Shown here in pieces: positions 18,103 through 27,762 of a DNA stretch of 64,000 bases (position 1 is its first letter; each line of letters starts with the position of its first letter). Position numbers and translations under genes: made by a program. The notes beneath the pieces are model-generated. The model saw only the letters and a list, made by a program, of their open reading frames with translations. It made no database searches and was not told where the DNA came from. Origin of the DNA: DATGZX01 sp035296965 (lineage in GTDB: Bacteria; Planctomycetota; Planctomycetia; Gemmatales; Gemmataceae); NCBI GenBank assembly GCA_035296965.1, contig DATGZX010000380.1, forward strand, positions 124,001 to 188,000. The letters run 5' to 3'.

Positions 18103-19284
18103 ATGAAAAGCGCTCACTTCGATTGTTTCAGTGGTATTAGCGGCGACATGACCGTCGCAGCGTTGATCGACGCGGGAGTGTATGTTGCAGCTATCCGCCA
18201 GGGCATTGATTCCCTGGGGTTACCCATTCAACTTCATGCTGAGAAAGTGCGCAAAGGCGGTTTTGCAGCAACTGCCGTTCGCATCGAGGCAACGGACGAA
18301 AAAAGCCATCGTCACCTACCTCAGGTCGAGGCGATCCTGAAGCGTGGCAGCCTGTCGTCCAAGCAATACGATCTCGCCATGCGGATCTTCCGCAGATTAG
18401 CCGAGGCAGAATCGGTCGCCCATGGGTTGCCGATGGAGAAAGTGCATTTCCACGAAGTGGGCGCGTTAGACAGCATTGCCGACATCGTGGGCGCTGCCAT
18501 TGGCCTGGACCTGCTGGGCGTCGAGCAGTTCACGAGCCGGTCCGTTCCCACGGGCAACGGCATGGTTCAGTGCGCCCATGGCTTGATGCCGATTCCTGCC
18601 CCGGGAACTGCGGAATTGCTCAAGGGTGTGCCGCTCGCTCCGTCGTCCATTCAGGCAGAATTGACGACGCCGACGGGAGCGGCAATTCTGACAACGGTGG
18701 TGCAGCGTTGGATCGACTCTCCGGTGATGAGAGTCGAGCGGATAGGTTGCGGTGCAGGACAGCGCGACTTCCCCGAACAACCAAACTTGCTTCGGCTCTT
18801 CGTGGGCTCGGACAGCGTGTCCGCTGAGATAGATCAAGTCTGGGTGTTAGAGACGAACCTGGACGATTTGCCCGCGGAGGTCGTTGGCTACTGCTACGAG
18901 CGACTCCTAGAGGCTGGGGCGCTCGACGTGTTCACCACTCCCATCTTCATGAAAAAGAACAGGCCGGGCGTGCTACTAACTGTTCTAGCGCCCGAAGCCG
19001 TTTTGCTCTCTCTCGAGGCCATTCTATTTCGGGAAACCACTACGTTCGGCATCCGACGATATCCTGTGAACCGGCATAAGTTGCAGCGGCAATCCTGCAC
19101 TGTGGAAACTTGCTGGGGACCCATTCAAGGAAAGCTTGGTTGGCGGCAGGGGATGGCGGCTGTATTTTCTCCCGAGTACGAAGACTGCGCCCGTGTCGCG
19201 AGGGAGCGCCATGTAGCACTCCGTGAAGTTTACCTGCAAGCACAGCGTGCTTACGACGAACAGGTTGGTAGGGGAGAGCAGTAA
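18103..19284 (+). CDS. larC: Nickel-pincer cofactor nickel-insertion protein LarC
   Basis: A 393-residue LarC, which inserts nickel into pyridinium-3,5-bisthiocarboxylic acid mononucleotide to make the nickel-pincer cofactor of lactate racemase and related enzymes. The FDCFSGISGDMTVAALID start is diagnostic, and VHFHEVGALDSIADIVGA and ELTTPTGAAILT are conserved. LarC genes in some bacteria are split by a programmed frameshift; here the frame is unbroken. No larB, larE or larA lies in the window, so the rest of the pathway must be elsewhere. Confidence 0.93.
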   Translation: MKSAHFDCFSGISGDMTVAALIDAGVYVAAIRQGIDSLGLPIQLHAEKVRKGGFAATAVRIEATDEKSHRHLPQVEAILKRGSLSSKQYDLAMRIFRRLAEAESVAHGLPMEKVHFHEVGALDSIADIVGAAIGLDLLGVEQFTSRSVPTGNGMVQCAHGLMPIPAPGTAELLKGVPLAPSSIQAELTTPTGAAILTTVVQRWIDSPVMRVERIGCGAGQRDFPEQPNLLRLFVGSDSVSAEIDQVWVLETNLDDLPAEVVGYCYERLLEAGALDVFTTPIFMKKNRPGVLLTVLAPEAVLLSLEAILFRETTTFGIRRYPVNRHKLQRQSCTVETCWGPIQGKLGWRQGMAAVFSPEYEDCARVARERHVALREVYLQAQRAYDEQVGRGEQ

Positions 19285-19369
19285 ACGATGCTGCTTGTTT
19301 CACATGGGGCGTTGAGCTTACCAAAATGGCACGAATACCCTTCCCATAACCTGGTCACGGGAGCCAGCA

Positions 19370-19762
19370 ATGAGCCACGAAGAACCGGTACATGATGCAG
19401 TACACGAAGAAGAGCCGGCCGGCCTAACCAATGAGGAGAGAACATGGGGAATGCTCTGCCATCTCTCGCCGTTGCTAGCATACTTCGCAGCAGGTTTGAC
19501 CTTCATTGGCCCTCTGGTTTGCTGGCTAATCAAGAAAGACACCTCGAAGTTCGTAGACGCGAATGGCAAGGAGGCTCTCAACTTCCAGATTAACATCCTG
19601 GTTTATAAGATCATCTGCATCGCGCTCATGTGCATCGTCGTGGGCTTTGTGCTTCTTGGCGTGGTAATTGTTTACAACATTATCTGCTGTGTCATCGCTG
19701 GCATCCAAGCCAACAGCGGCCGTAGCTTTCGATACCCCTTTATCTTTCGTCTCATCAAGTAA
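19370..19762 (+). CDS. DUF4870 (Tic20-like) membrane protein
   Basis: A 130-residue membrane protein. After an acidic N-terminus come TNEERTWGMLCHLSPLLAYF, GPLVCWLIKKD, FVDANGKEALNFQINI and a final hydrophobic hairpin, which is the DUF4870 pattern. Three to four membrane segments are expected. The family's function is unknown. GGGAG precedes the ATG. It lies 30 bases before alaS, so the two may be co-transcribed. Confidence 0.88.
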   Translation: MSHEEPVHDAVHEEEPAGLTNEERTWGMLCHLSPLLAYFAAGLTFIGPLVCWLIKKDTSKFVDANGKEALNFQINILVYKIICIALMCIVVGFVLLGVVIVYNIICCVIAGIQANSGRSFRYPFIFRLIK

Positions 19763-19792
19763 GTCCCGATCGCAGAGCAGAGGCCGCTTTCC

Positions 19793-22489
19793 ATGTTGAG
19801 TGCCAACGAAGTCCGGCAGCAGTTCATTGACTTTTTTGTGCAGAAACACGGACACACGTTCGTGGAATCCAGCAGCGTCGTGCCTCTGGACGATCCGACT
19901 CTTCTCTTCGCTAATGCCGGCATGAATCAGTTCAAGGACGTGTTCCTGGGGATCGGGACGCGCCCTTACAAGCGGGCCGTCAACACGCAGAAATGCATCC
20001 GCGCCGGTGGCAAGCACAATGACCTCGATGACGTGGGCAAGGACACCTATCACCACACCTTCTTTGAAATGCTCGGCAACTGGTCGTTCGGTGACTATTT
20101 CAAGAAGGAAGCGATCGGGTGGGCCTGGCAACTCCTTACGGAAGTATGGAAACTCGATAAAGAGCGTTTACACGTTTCGGTTTTCGAGGGAGATGCTTCC
20201 GAAGACTTGGCCGCAGATGACGAAAGTGCGGCCCTTTGGCAGTCCGAGACGGACATTTCCCCATCCCATATCCACCTCGGAAACAAAAAGGACAACTTCT
20301 GGGAAATGGGGGAGACCGGCCCGTGCGGCCCGTGTACGGAGATCCACATTGATCGAACCCCTGACAAGAGCGGGGGGAAGCTGGTCAATGCCGGCCGGCC
20401 TGATGTGATCGAGATTTGGAACCTTGTGTTCATTCAGTTCAACCGCGGCGAGGATCGCAAGCTGACGCCGCTGCCGGCCAAGCATGTCGACACCGGCATG
20501 GGCTTCGAACGCATCACCTCAGTCTTGCAGGGCAAAAACAGCAATTATGACACCGACCTGTTCACCCCAATTTTTGCGGCAATCAAGGAGATCACTGGTG
20601 CTGCTCCGTATGGCGGCAAACTGGCTGACTTCAAGGACACTGCCTATCGGGTGATTGCGGATCATATCCGCACGCTCGTCTTCGCGCTGACTGATGGTGC
20701 TGAGCCGAGCAACGTGGGGAGAGGGTACGTACTCCGCCGCATTCTGCGTCGTGCAGAGCGCTATGGTCGCCAGTATCTTGGCGCCAAAAAACCATTCCTC
20801 TGTGAGGTGGTTCCGACGATCGTCCAGATGATGAGCCCGGCGTTTCCCGAACTCCAGCGTAACCCGACGCGTGTGGCCGCGCAGATCCGAGAGGAAGAAG
20901 AAAGCTTCATCCGCACCTTGGATCGCGGAATGCGCCTGTTCGACGAGGCGGCGGACCGGGCACGGACGTCCAAAACGGCTCGTATCAGCGGCGCCGACGC
21001 CTTTCTGCTTCACGACACTTACGGACTCTACATCGACATCACCGAGCAAATGGCGCGGGAGGTGCAACTCGAAGTAGATCGTCCGCGCTATGAGGAATTG
21101 AGAGAGGAGGCGAAACGCAAAGCGCGCGGCTCCCGCAAGAAAGTGGCCATCAGCGCCGTGAGCGGCGCTCTGCCCAGGACGGATGATTCACCCAAGTATC
21201 AGAGCTTGTCCACCGCGGGGAGCACAATCCAGGGCTGGGTCATGGACGGCAAGGTGGTCCGTTCGGGACGGCTGAGCAACGGCGAAGAGGCCGCACTCCT
21301 GCTGGACCGAACGAACTTTTATGCCGAGCAAGGCGGCCAGGTCGGTGACAGCGGAACGATTGCGACGTCTACCGGACAGTTCGAAGTCGAAGATTCCCAA
21401 AAGCTGGGCGACAGCGTATTGCACATTGGCCGGGTCGTGGAAGGGCACCTCGAGGAAGGGCAGCGAGCGGCCCTCGAAGTAACAGGCGCGCGCCTCCACA
21501 CGATGCGCAATCACACGGTTACGCACCTCCTGAACTGGGCGCTGCGGCATGTCCTGGGTGCTCACGTTGAACAAAAGGGGTCGTTGGTCGATCCCGACAA
21601 GATGCGTTTCGATTTCGCGCACTCGGAGCCGCTTTCAGAAGAGCAAGTCAAAGAAATCGAAAGGCTTGTTAACGAAAAGATCTATGCCGACTTGCCCGTC
21701 AAGCCGATCGTGATGCTTTTGGCCAAGGCAAAAAACATCGCTGGCGTGCGTGCTGTCTTCGGCGAGAAGTATCCGGATCCGGTGCGCGTGTTGCTGATCG
21801 GCGCCGAACGGGTCGAAGACGTCACGGCGGATACTTCCGTGGAATTCTGCGGAGGCACGCATTTGAACCACACCGGACAAGCAGGTTTCTTCAAAATCGT
21901 CGGCCAGGAAGCGGTCGGCAAAGGAATCCGGCGGGTCATCGGCGTTACGGGCCGTGAATCGACAGCCACCGTGCAAAGGTTGGCAGCTGTCATCGCGGGA
22001 TTGACCGATCGCTTTCGTTGCAAGCCCGAAGACGTTCTCAATCGCGTGGACAGCCTGCAAGAGGAGATCAAGAAGCTGCAGCAGCAACTGAAAAAAGGAG
22101 CCTCGGCGGACCTCAAGGGCATCGCCGACATGCTTCTCGCCGAGGCGACTGAAATCAATGGCACCAAGATCATCGTCGGTGAATTGCCTGCGGGCCCGGA
22201 AGTGCAACTCAGGGAGCAGGTGGACCGCCTCAGACATAAGGCGGCCAGCGCGATTGTGGTCGTTGGCTGGGCGGAAGACGGCAAGGTTCAGCTCATCGCA
22301 GCCGTGACGGACGATCTGGTCCAAAAGGGCATTCACGCGGGCAAATTGATCGGCCAGGTTGCCAAGGTGGTGGGCGGCGGTGGCGGCGGCAAGCCGACCA
22401 TGGCCCAGGCCGGCGGCAAAGAGCCTGGCAAACTACCCGAGGCCCTAAAGCTGGCCGTCAAGCTGGCAACGGAACAGTTGCAAAACTGA
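19793..22489 (+). CDS. alaS: Alanyl-tRNA synthetase
   Basis: An 898-residue class II synthetase that charges tRNA-Ala. The catalytic core starts with the usual RQQFIDFFVQKHGHTFVESS and includes NAGMNQFKD and a conserved GETGPCGPCTEIH. The editing domain has both halves of its zinc site (HTVTHLLNWALRH and CGGTHL). The C-Ala domain with a glycine-rich run and PTMAQAGG is present at the end. Length and domain order are normal. GAGG lies nine bases before the ATG. Confidence 0.97.
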   Translation: MLSANEVRQQFIDFFVQKHGHTFVESSSVVPLDDPTLLFANAGMNQFKDVFLGIGTRPYKRAVNTQKCIRAGGKHNDLDDVGKDTYHHTFFEMLGNWSFGDYFKKEAIGWAWQLLTEVWKLDKERLHVSVFEGDASEDLAADDESAALWQSETDISPSHIHLGNKKDNFWEMGETGPCGPCTEIHIDRTPDKSGGKLVNAGRPDVIEIWNLVFIQFNRGEDRKLTPLPAKHVDTGMGFERITSVLQGKNSNYDTDLFTPIFAAIKEITGAAPYGGKLADFKDTAYRVIADHIRTLVFALTDGAEPSNVGRGYVLRRILRRAERYGRQYLGAKKPFLCEVVPTIVQMMSPAFPELQRNPTRVAAQIREEEESFIRTLDRGMRLFDEAADRARTSKTARISGADAFLLHDTYGLYIDITEQMAREVQLEVDRPRYEELREEAKRKARGSRKKVAISAVSGALPRTDDSPKYQSLSTAGSTIQGWVMDGKVVRSGRLSNGEEAALLLDRTNFYAEQGGQVGDSGTIATSTGQFEVEDSQKLGDSVLHIGRVVEGHLEEGQRAALEVTGARLHTMRNHTVTHLLNWALRHVLGAHVEQKGSLVDPDKMRFDFAHSEPLSEEQVKEIERLVNEKIYADLPVKPIVMLLAKAKNIAGVRAVFGEKYPDPVRVLLIGAERVEDVTADTSVEFCGGTHLNHTGQAGFFKIVGQEAVGKGIRRVIGVTGRESTATVQRLAAVIAGLTDRFRCKPEDVLNRVDSLQEEIKKLQQQLKKGASADLKGIADMLLAEATEINGTKIIVGELPAGPEVQLREQVDRLRHKAASAIVVVGWAEDGKVQLIAAVTDDLVQKGIHAGKLIGQVAKVVGGGGGGKPTMAQAGGKEPGKLPEALKLAVKLATEQLQN

Positions 22490-22522
22490 CCGGCTCCCGG
22501 TTCCGGAAGCCACGGAGAGATT

Positions 22523-22975
22523 GTGGCTGCTTCAGAACAAAAAGGTCTCGAATCGGATCCCCGCTTTCCCAGTGGGCCCTGGACAGGTTATTTTCTTCAA
22601 CCCTCGGTGCCGGGTCGAAACCTGATGGAGCTACACCTGACTTTTCGTCATGGCGAGATGACGGGCGAGGGGCGAGATTGGGTAGGCACATTCCTTGTCC
22701 GCGGCAGCTACCAGCTAGTGGATGGCAAATGCCATTGGACCAAGAGCTACGTCGGCAAGCACGACGTTTTCTACAACGGGTTTAATGAAGGGAAAGGCAT
22801 CTGGGGCGTGTGGGAAATCCCTGAGCATGACATTTCCCTGCGTGGAGGCTTCCACATCTGGCCCGAGGGAATGGGGGACCCCACGGGATCGCATCTTACA
22901 GAGCAGGCCGAGCTGCCGACACCGGTCATTGAACCCATCGAAACGGAAGAACCGATCGCTGAGCCCGTGGGATAG
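22523..22975 (+). CDS. Conserved-looking protein of unknown function
   Basis: A 150-residue soluble protein starting at GTG 22523 behind GGAGAG. It is rich in tryptophan, glycine and beta-strand patterns (PWTGYFLQPSVPGRNLMELHLTF, GTFLVRGSYQLVDGKCHWTKSY, GFHIWPEGMGDPTGSH), suggesting a small beta-barrel, and ends in an acidic proline-rich tail. No named family is recognised with certainty. It follows alaS by 33 bases and is followed by a hairpin. Confidence 0.7.
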   Translation: MAASEQKGLESDPRFPSGPWTGYFLQPSVPGRNLMELHLTFRHGEMTGEGRDWVGTFLVRGSYQLVDGKCHWTKSYVGKHDVFYNGFNEGKGIWGVWEIPEHDISLRGGFHIWPEGMGDPTGSHLTEQAELPTPVIEPIETEEPIAEPVG

Positions 22976-22976
22976 A

Positions 22977-22996
22977 GCCCGGCGAGCGCGCCGGGC
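22977..22996 (+). terminator. Terminator-like hairpin after the 150-residue protein gene
   Basis: GCCCGGC pairs with GCCGGGC around a six-base loop, starting one base after the stop codon. There is no clear T-tract, so termination is only probable. Confidence 0.5.
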
Positions 22997-23185
22997 ACGT
23001 CAGATCCTGGTAATTTCCAACTTGCTTTGAATCTTCCCGTCTGCGCTTTCCTTGCCTACGCCTGCCGGTTGCGGGAATAAGTGACGGCGACAGCCAAAAA
23101 TGGCCGAATAAAAGAGGTGCCAACGTTCGTGTTCAGGTAGCCCCGTCAGGTGAGACGGTGCAGCTCGTACGGTCGGAGGCGATGG

Positions 23186-23620
23186 ATGGACAGCCTGCGT
23201 TTGGCCCCAAGCCGGAACGTTCCCAGTACTGTTCCTTGTTGCCGTTGCGGGTCTGACGACCGGAAATGGGACCACATAGGGAGCAAGGCATATTGCCCAG
23301 AATGCCAGGAGTCTCTCGTCCTCGGCCTCGCAGAACCACTTACCGAGCACACTGAGAAAAACCGCTGTGCAGTTTGCAGCAAAGTCGGGACGGTGCGCTA
23401 TCTCACATTTCCACTCCAGGCAACCACGCCCGTCGAGATCGACTTGTGTTCAGAACATCTGCGGGCGCTGATTGGACGCCGGCTCGGCCCGTACGCGTTT
23501 CATCAACTGCGCCGCAGGCTGCACGTGCTGGGACTGGGCGTGGAACTGATCTTCTTGCTTCATAACGCCTTCTACGACGAGCATGGCCGGGCCTTGCAGC
23601 CTGCCGCCGAGCCCGATTAG
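23186..23620 (+). CDS. Zinc-ribbon protein of unknown function
   Basis: A 144-residue protein from ATG 23186, chosen because GGAGG lies six bases upstream; the frame is open further left. It has cysteine pairs CCRCG and CPEC about 22 residues apart, a further CAVC near residue 63, and a later C-x2-H (CSEH), so it could bind two zinc ions. The C-terminal half is predicted helical (FHQLRRRLHVLGLGVELIF). The family is not recognised. Its stop overlaps the stop of the facing methyltransferase gene. Confidence 0.65.
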   Translation: MDSLRLAPSRNVPSTVPCCRCGSDDRKWDHIGSKAYCPECQESLVLGLAEPLTEHTEKNRCAVCSKVGTVRYLTFPLQATTPVEIDLCSEHLRALIGRRLGPYAFHQLRRRLHVLGLGVELIFLLHNAFYDEHGRALQPAAEPD

Positions 23621-24228
23621 TTCGGCAGAAGCGCGCGTCTGCGGAGGAAGCAAGACCAGCCCAGGAAGCGCATACCGTCTTTCTCAACCTGGTCGAACCG
23701 GAACTCTTGTAGCCCCACGATTTCAAAGAACTGACCCAGTTCCTCTCGAAGCTCCCTCTCTTCTACAACCGGCGGTCCCGGGTCGTGGGGTTCCCGCGCG
23801 TTACCGGTGAGCACCAATCCCAAAGATCCTGGCTTCGTCAGCCGGGAGAGCGTTACCAAGAATCGTGAAACGTCGATTCGCCGGACCACGTGATAGCAGC
23901 CGCGATCGAAAAAGAAGGGAAACGGTTCACCCAGGTCGGGCAAATCGAGCAGATCGGCGGCGATCCAACGCACAGCCACCCCGAGTTGGCTCGATCGTTG
24001 CCGCGCACGTTCGATGGCCACAGGACTGAGATCAATGCCCGTTACCTCGAATCCTTGCGATGCCAGCCAGAGTGCATTCGTGCCGGTACCGCATCCCAGC
24101 TCGACAACCCTGCAAGGGCAGATGTTCTCTTTCTTCACGACGCGCTGCAGTTCCGCCGACGGCTTTCCCGTGTCCCAAGGAGTCTCCCCGGATTCGTATC
24201 TCTTATTCCACTGATCTTGTTCCGCCAT
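23617..24228 (-). CDS. Class I SAM-dependent methyltransferase (thiopurine-methyltransferase-like)
   Basis: A 203-residue methyltransferase: WNKRYESGETPWDTGKPS at the start, motif I VVELGCGTGTNALWLA, then VTGIDLSPVAIERAR and FFFDRGCYHVV. This resembles the small TPMT/TehB-like group, which methylates thiols, metalloids or other small molecules. The ATG at 24228 has AAGGAA upstream; the longer open frame to 24423 lacks family similarity. Its stop (TAA) and that of the facing zinc-ribbon gene (TAG) share bases 23617-23620. Confidence 0.85.
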   Translation of the reverse strand: MAEQDQWNKRYESGETPWDTGKPSAELQRVVKKENICPCRVVELGCGTGTNALWLASQGFEVTGIDLSPVAIERARQRSSQLGVAVRWIAADLLDLPDLGEPFPFFFDRGCYHVVRRIDVSRFLVTLSRLTKPGSLGLVLTGNAREPHDPGPPVVEERELREELGQFFEIVGLQEFRFDQVEKDGMRFLGWSCFLRRRALLPN

Positions 24229-24263
24229 ATTCTGTTCCTTTGGGGGTCGATGCGTGGATGAAC

Positions 24264-26561
24264 TTATTTCGGAGGTTGCCATTTGAGTTGGCGATCCAGA
24301 AAGGCGAAAGTGCCTTTGCCGTTGACCATGTGGCCGCCCGGGAAGAACTCGATTTCGGTGTGCTCCGGTATCCCGAGTCGAGAATAGAGGCGGCGAACCT
24401 TCGCATATTCGTAGGCGATCCACTCATCGATGCCGACGCCATCATCGTGGCCTCGTTCCACCATGAACGGCCGGGGGGCGATGAGGGACGCCATTTCGGC
24501 ATAGTTGAACGAATTGCCGAGATTGAATTCGTACATTTCATATTCACCGGAGAACATATAGCTAGCCTTGAAATCCTGGCTGACGTTCTTCCAGATCCAT
24601 TCGTTGAAGTCACCCGAACAAATGGAAAGGCAATAGCGCTCCAGGATGGCTGGCACGCGCATCGCTGTCTTGCCGCCATACGATAGGCCATAGAACGCGA
24701 TCCGCTCCGGGTCGACGCAGGGAAGCTGGGCAAGCCAATCGAGCGTCCGTTCATGCTGGCGGACGATGAAAGAAAATAGCGACAGGCCGAGAGGATTGGC
24801 CTTTCTCTGGAGTACTCGGAAGTGCTCCTGGCCGATATAGGGATTCTGCGGCGCATAGACAATGTAGCCGCGATCGGCCAACTGAGCACCAAACGAATTG
24901 TAATAGGGCGTTCTGGTCTTGGGGTTCACGACGTCTTGCGGCCGGCCTTCCAGCCCGTGCTGGCAGACGACGACGGGACGACGTTCACCCGGTTGGAGAT
25001 CCTTGGGCAAGAGGAGAATGCCGTAGGCGAACACATCCGGATACAGGTGCAGCGCGACTTCGTAGCCCTTCCAGCGGGGCTCGTCATACGCCAGGCGCGT
25101 CTGCGGGTTCATGGGTTCGGTTGGGTCGGGCAGCTTGCCGATGCCCTCTTCCCAGAAATAGTCGCGGTAAGGCTTGCAAGAGGCGCGCCATTTTTCCACG
25201 GAGGAAGTGTCCGCTCTGGCCCAGAACTCTTGCCTACGGAACTCCCCTTCGCGCATCAATTTCTGCGTGAATGCACAAAGCTGATCAAATTGGCGATGCT
25301 GTCTCGAAGATGGACCGAAGTCCTTTCGAAGGTCCGTGGGCCGGTTGCCGGGAGTCCTCAGCGCGTTTGGCATCGCTAGCGCACGACAAAACTCGACCAG
25401 CGTACGATTTTCGCCCGGGAGGGCACTCTCAAGGACCTGCAGATTGGACCGATTACCTTCTTTGAGCTTCTCATAGGCAATCGCTCGTGCGGCTTCTGCT
25501 CGTGCGGCCTCCAGTCTGGGGGAATCGATTTCTCCCGGCGCGGCGCCACCGCGTCCGCCGCGCGCCGGCGGGGGGCCTTTAATGGACGGAACGGCTGAAT
25601 TCTCGATGATCAGCGACCGCGGTGCCACGAGCATGGCCACCCCCGCGTCTCCAAACTCGCGCACGAAGCTCCAGACATTTCGGTAGATAGGTTCTTTCCA
25701 AACTACTTCACGGGGCCCGAAATAGCCGCTTGCCACGGTTGCTCGGATCCGCGTATCGAGGGCCGCACTATAAAGTGCGACCATTCCACCTTCACCATAT
25801 CCGATCACGCCGATGGGGCGCGCCTCGGATTGCCCGGCGAACCAATCCACGGCAGCCAGCACTTTCTGCACTTCGTAACCAATGATATGCCGCCCCATCT
25901 CGTAAGCCATCCGGTAAACGAACTCGCGGTGGGGTTGATTGGTCATGCGATACTTCGGGTTGCCAGACCATGTGTCCGCTCGATCGATGAGCGTGGGAAC
26001 CAGCACCTGGCAGCCGTTCTCTGCCAGCAGGCGAGCAAATTGCGCACCGGGTGGTGTGCCTGGAGCAAGCCCTACGAGCATCTCCGGCGTCCAATCGGCA
26101 TCGGGGATGGCGACAACACTTGCTCCGGTGAGCCTTGCCGGCATCAGAAGCAGTCCTTCCGCGTCGACTCCATCGAAAACAGGCCAACGCACGGCATAGA
26201 CTTTGTACCCGGCGCCTTCGGCAACGAGCGCGGGGCTGCTGGTTGTGCTCACATAATCCAAATCTTTCACCGGCAGGCGTGAATCGACAACCCCCAGGAG
26301 CTGCCGAAGACGTTTTCTGTTCGGCTCTACCGAGCGAGCATAAGCATCCGCGGAGGAGTAATCGGGCTTCCAGAACTGCTGGCGACGTTCGACCGCCGCG
26401 TCCAATTCATGCATCAAGTAGCGATCTATTCCCGCAACCATCTGCGCCGCCAAATCGCCCTCGCGAGTAAGCGGTTTGGTCCCCGACAGGGGCTGAGCAA
26501 GAACAAGGGTTACCGGCCAGAGCAGGAGCAGAAATAGAGATGCAGTTCGGCGCGGCTTCAT
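24264..26561 (-). CDS. Secreted tandem alpha/beta-hydrolase (dienelactone hydrolase/acetylxylan esterase-like)
   Basis: A 765-residue protein with a signal peptide (MKPRRTASLFLLLLWPVTLVLAQ). It holds two alpha/beta-hydrolase modules. In the second, FYGLSYGGKTAM provides an intact G-x-S-x-G nucleophile (about residue 615), and a histidine is plausible in RGHDDGVG or GGHMVNG. In the first module the equivalent elbow reads GYGEGG (about residue 248), with glycine in place of serine, so that copy is probably inactive. Such secreted proteins in planctomycetes are thought to remove acyl groups from polysaccharides. The substrate is unknown. GAGG precedes the ATG. Confidence 0.83.
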   Translation of the reverse strand: MKPRRTASLFLLLLWPVTLVLAQPLSGTKPLTREGDLAAQMVAGIDRYLMHELDAAVERRQQFWKPDYSSADAYARSVEPNRKRLRQLLGVVDSRLPVKDLDYVSTTSSPALVAEGAGYKVYAVRWPVFDGVDAEGLLLMPARLTGASVVAIPDADWTPEMLVGLAPGTPPGAQFARLLAENGCQVLVPTLIDRADTWSGNPKYRMTNQPHREFVYRMAYEMGRHIIGYEVQKVLAAVDWFAGQSEARPIGVIGYGEGGMVALYSAALDTRIRATVASGYFGPREVVWKEPIYRNVWSFVREFGDAGVAMLVAPRSLIIENSAVPSIKGPPPARGGRGGAAPGEIDSPRLEAARAEAARAIAYEKLKEGNRSNLQVLESALPGENRTLVEFCRALAMPNALRTPGNRPTDLRKDFGPSSRQHRQFDQLCAFTQKLMREGEFRRQEFWARADTSSVEKWRASCKPYRDYFWEEGIGKLPDPTEPMNPQTRLAYDEPRWKGYEVALHLYPDVFAYGILLLPKDLQPGERRPVVVCQHGLEGRPQDVVNPKTRTPYYNSFGAQLADRGYIVYAPQNPYIGQEHFRVLQRKANPLGLSLFSFIVRQHERTLDWLAQLPCVDPERIAFYGLSYGGKTAMRVPAILERYCLSICSGDFNEWIWKNVSQDFKASYMFSGEYEMYEFNLGNSFNYAEMASLIAPRPFMVERGHDDGVGIDEWIAYEYAKVRRLYSRLGIPEHTEIEFFPGGHMVNGKGTFAFLDRQLKWQPPK

Positions 26562-26724
26562 CGTGGGACCTCGTTGGCGGGAATTCAGGCGGGAATCTTC
26601 GCGCTGGCTATCTTAATGCAGCCATTGTGGGCTAACAACGTCCGGAGTACACCGGCGCGGGAAATTAGGCCTGTCTTATTCTGTGTGGTCTGCCCAACAT
26701 CGTGCAGTTTGACTCCAGGAAAGA

Positions 26725-27681
26725 TCAGCTCGAACCCTCGCGGACCGACTCATCTCCCTGTGCCCGGCGGGCGGCCTGTTCGATGCGAACCAGCTCACTG
26801 TCTTCCCAGGCCGCGCGATCCTCGATGGGTTCAATATGAACGCTGACTTCCATTTCCGGCATTGCAGCCTTTACGGAATCCTCTATTCTCCCGGTGATCT
26901 CATGAGCTTTGTGTACGGTCATTTCGCCAGGGACAAGCAGGTGAAAGTCGATGAAGCGGCGCACCCCCGCTTGCCGGGTGCGCAGGGCGTGATAATCCAT
27001 CCCCGGTTCGAGCTGCCCTTCGATGGCGGCACGCACGATTGCCTGCACCTGGACGGGAAGCGCGTGATCCATTAATCCATTGAAGGAACGCCTGAGAAGG
27101 TCGAACCCTGTCCAGAGAATGTTGGCCGCCACGATCAATCCCATGGCCGAGTCGAGCCATGGCCGATCTGTCAACGTGACCAGAACAAGACCGGCAATGA
27201 CAGCGGCCGATGTCCAGACGTCGGTTGCCAGGTGGCGGCCTCCAGCTTCCAAGGCAATCGAGCCCATTTTCCGGCCGGCGCGGAGAAGGACCCAGGCTAC
27301 CACCGAGTTGATCAAGGCTGCGGCCAACGCGATGACGGCTCCCAGACCGAGGCGATCAAGGGGTTCTGGGGTAAGAAATCGTCGCAGGGCAAACCAGCCG
27401 ATACTGAAGGCGGCAACCACGATGAGGCTGCCCTCCAGGCCGCTGGAGAAGTATTCGATTTTCTCATGCCCGTAAGTATGCGAAGGATCGACGGGACGAG
27501 CTGCGTACCACAGGGACAAGAAGGCCGTCAGTGCCGCGAGCAGATTGATCGCCGACTCTGCAGCTTCGGAAAACAGCCCCACGGAGCCGGTCAGGTAATA
27601 AGCTGCCCACTTCATGGCGAGCGTTATCAACGCCGCCAGGATTGAGAGCAGTATCGGAGCTTTCCATTCGGAGCGCGCCAT
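26725..27681 (-). CDS. Cation diffusion facilitator family transporter
   Basis: A 318-residue metal-ion/proton antiporter of the CDF family. About six membrane segments are followed by a cytoplasmic C-terminal domain (about residues 210-300, with DYHALRTRQAGVRRFIDFHLLVPG). The HTYGHEKIEYFSSGLEG signature and HLATDVWTSAAV in segment five are conserved. In segment two the expected D-x3-D metal site reads FSEAAESAINL, so acidic residues are glutamates rather than aspartates; metal preference is therefore uncertain (zinc, iron or manganese). Confidence 0.9.
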   Translation of the reverse strand: MARSEWKAPILLSILAALITLAMKWAAYYLTGSVGLFSEAAESAINLLAALTAFLSLWYAARPVDPSHTYGHEKIEYFSSGLEGSLIVVAAFSIGWFALRRFLTPEPLDRLGLGAVIALAAALINSVVAWVLLRAGRKMGSIALEAGGRHLATDVWTSAAVIAGLVLVTLTDRPWLDSAMGLIVAANILWTGFDLLRRSFNGLMDHALPVQVQAIVRAAIEGQLEPGMDYHALRTRQAGVRRFIDFHLLVPGEMTVHKAHEITGRIEDSVKAAMPEMEVSVHIEPIEDRAAWEDSELVRIEQAARRAQGDESVREGSS

Positions 27682-27762
27682 GCCGGTACCAGCGTCAGCC
27701 AGTCTTGGGGAGTCGCAAGATGCTGAAGGTATTCTAGCTTGGCTGAAGGGATGGCGGGAGGT

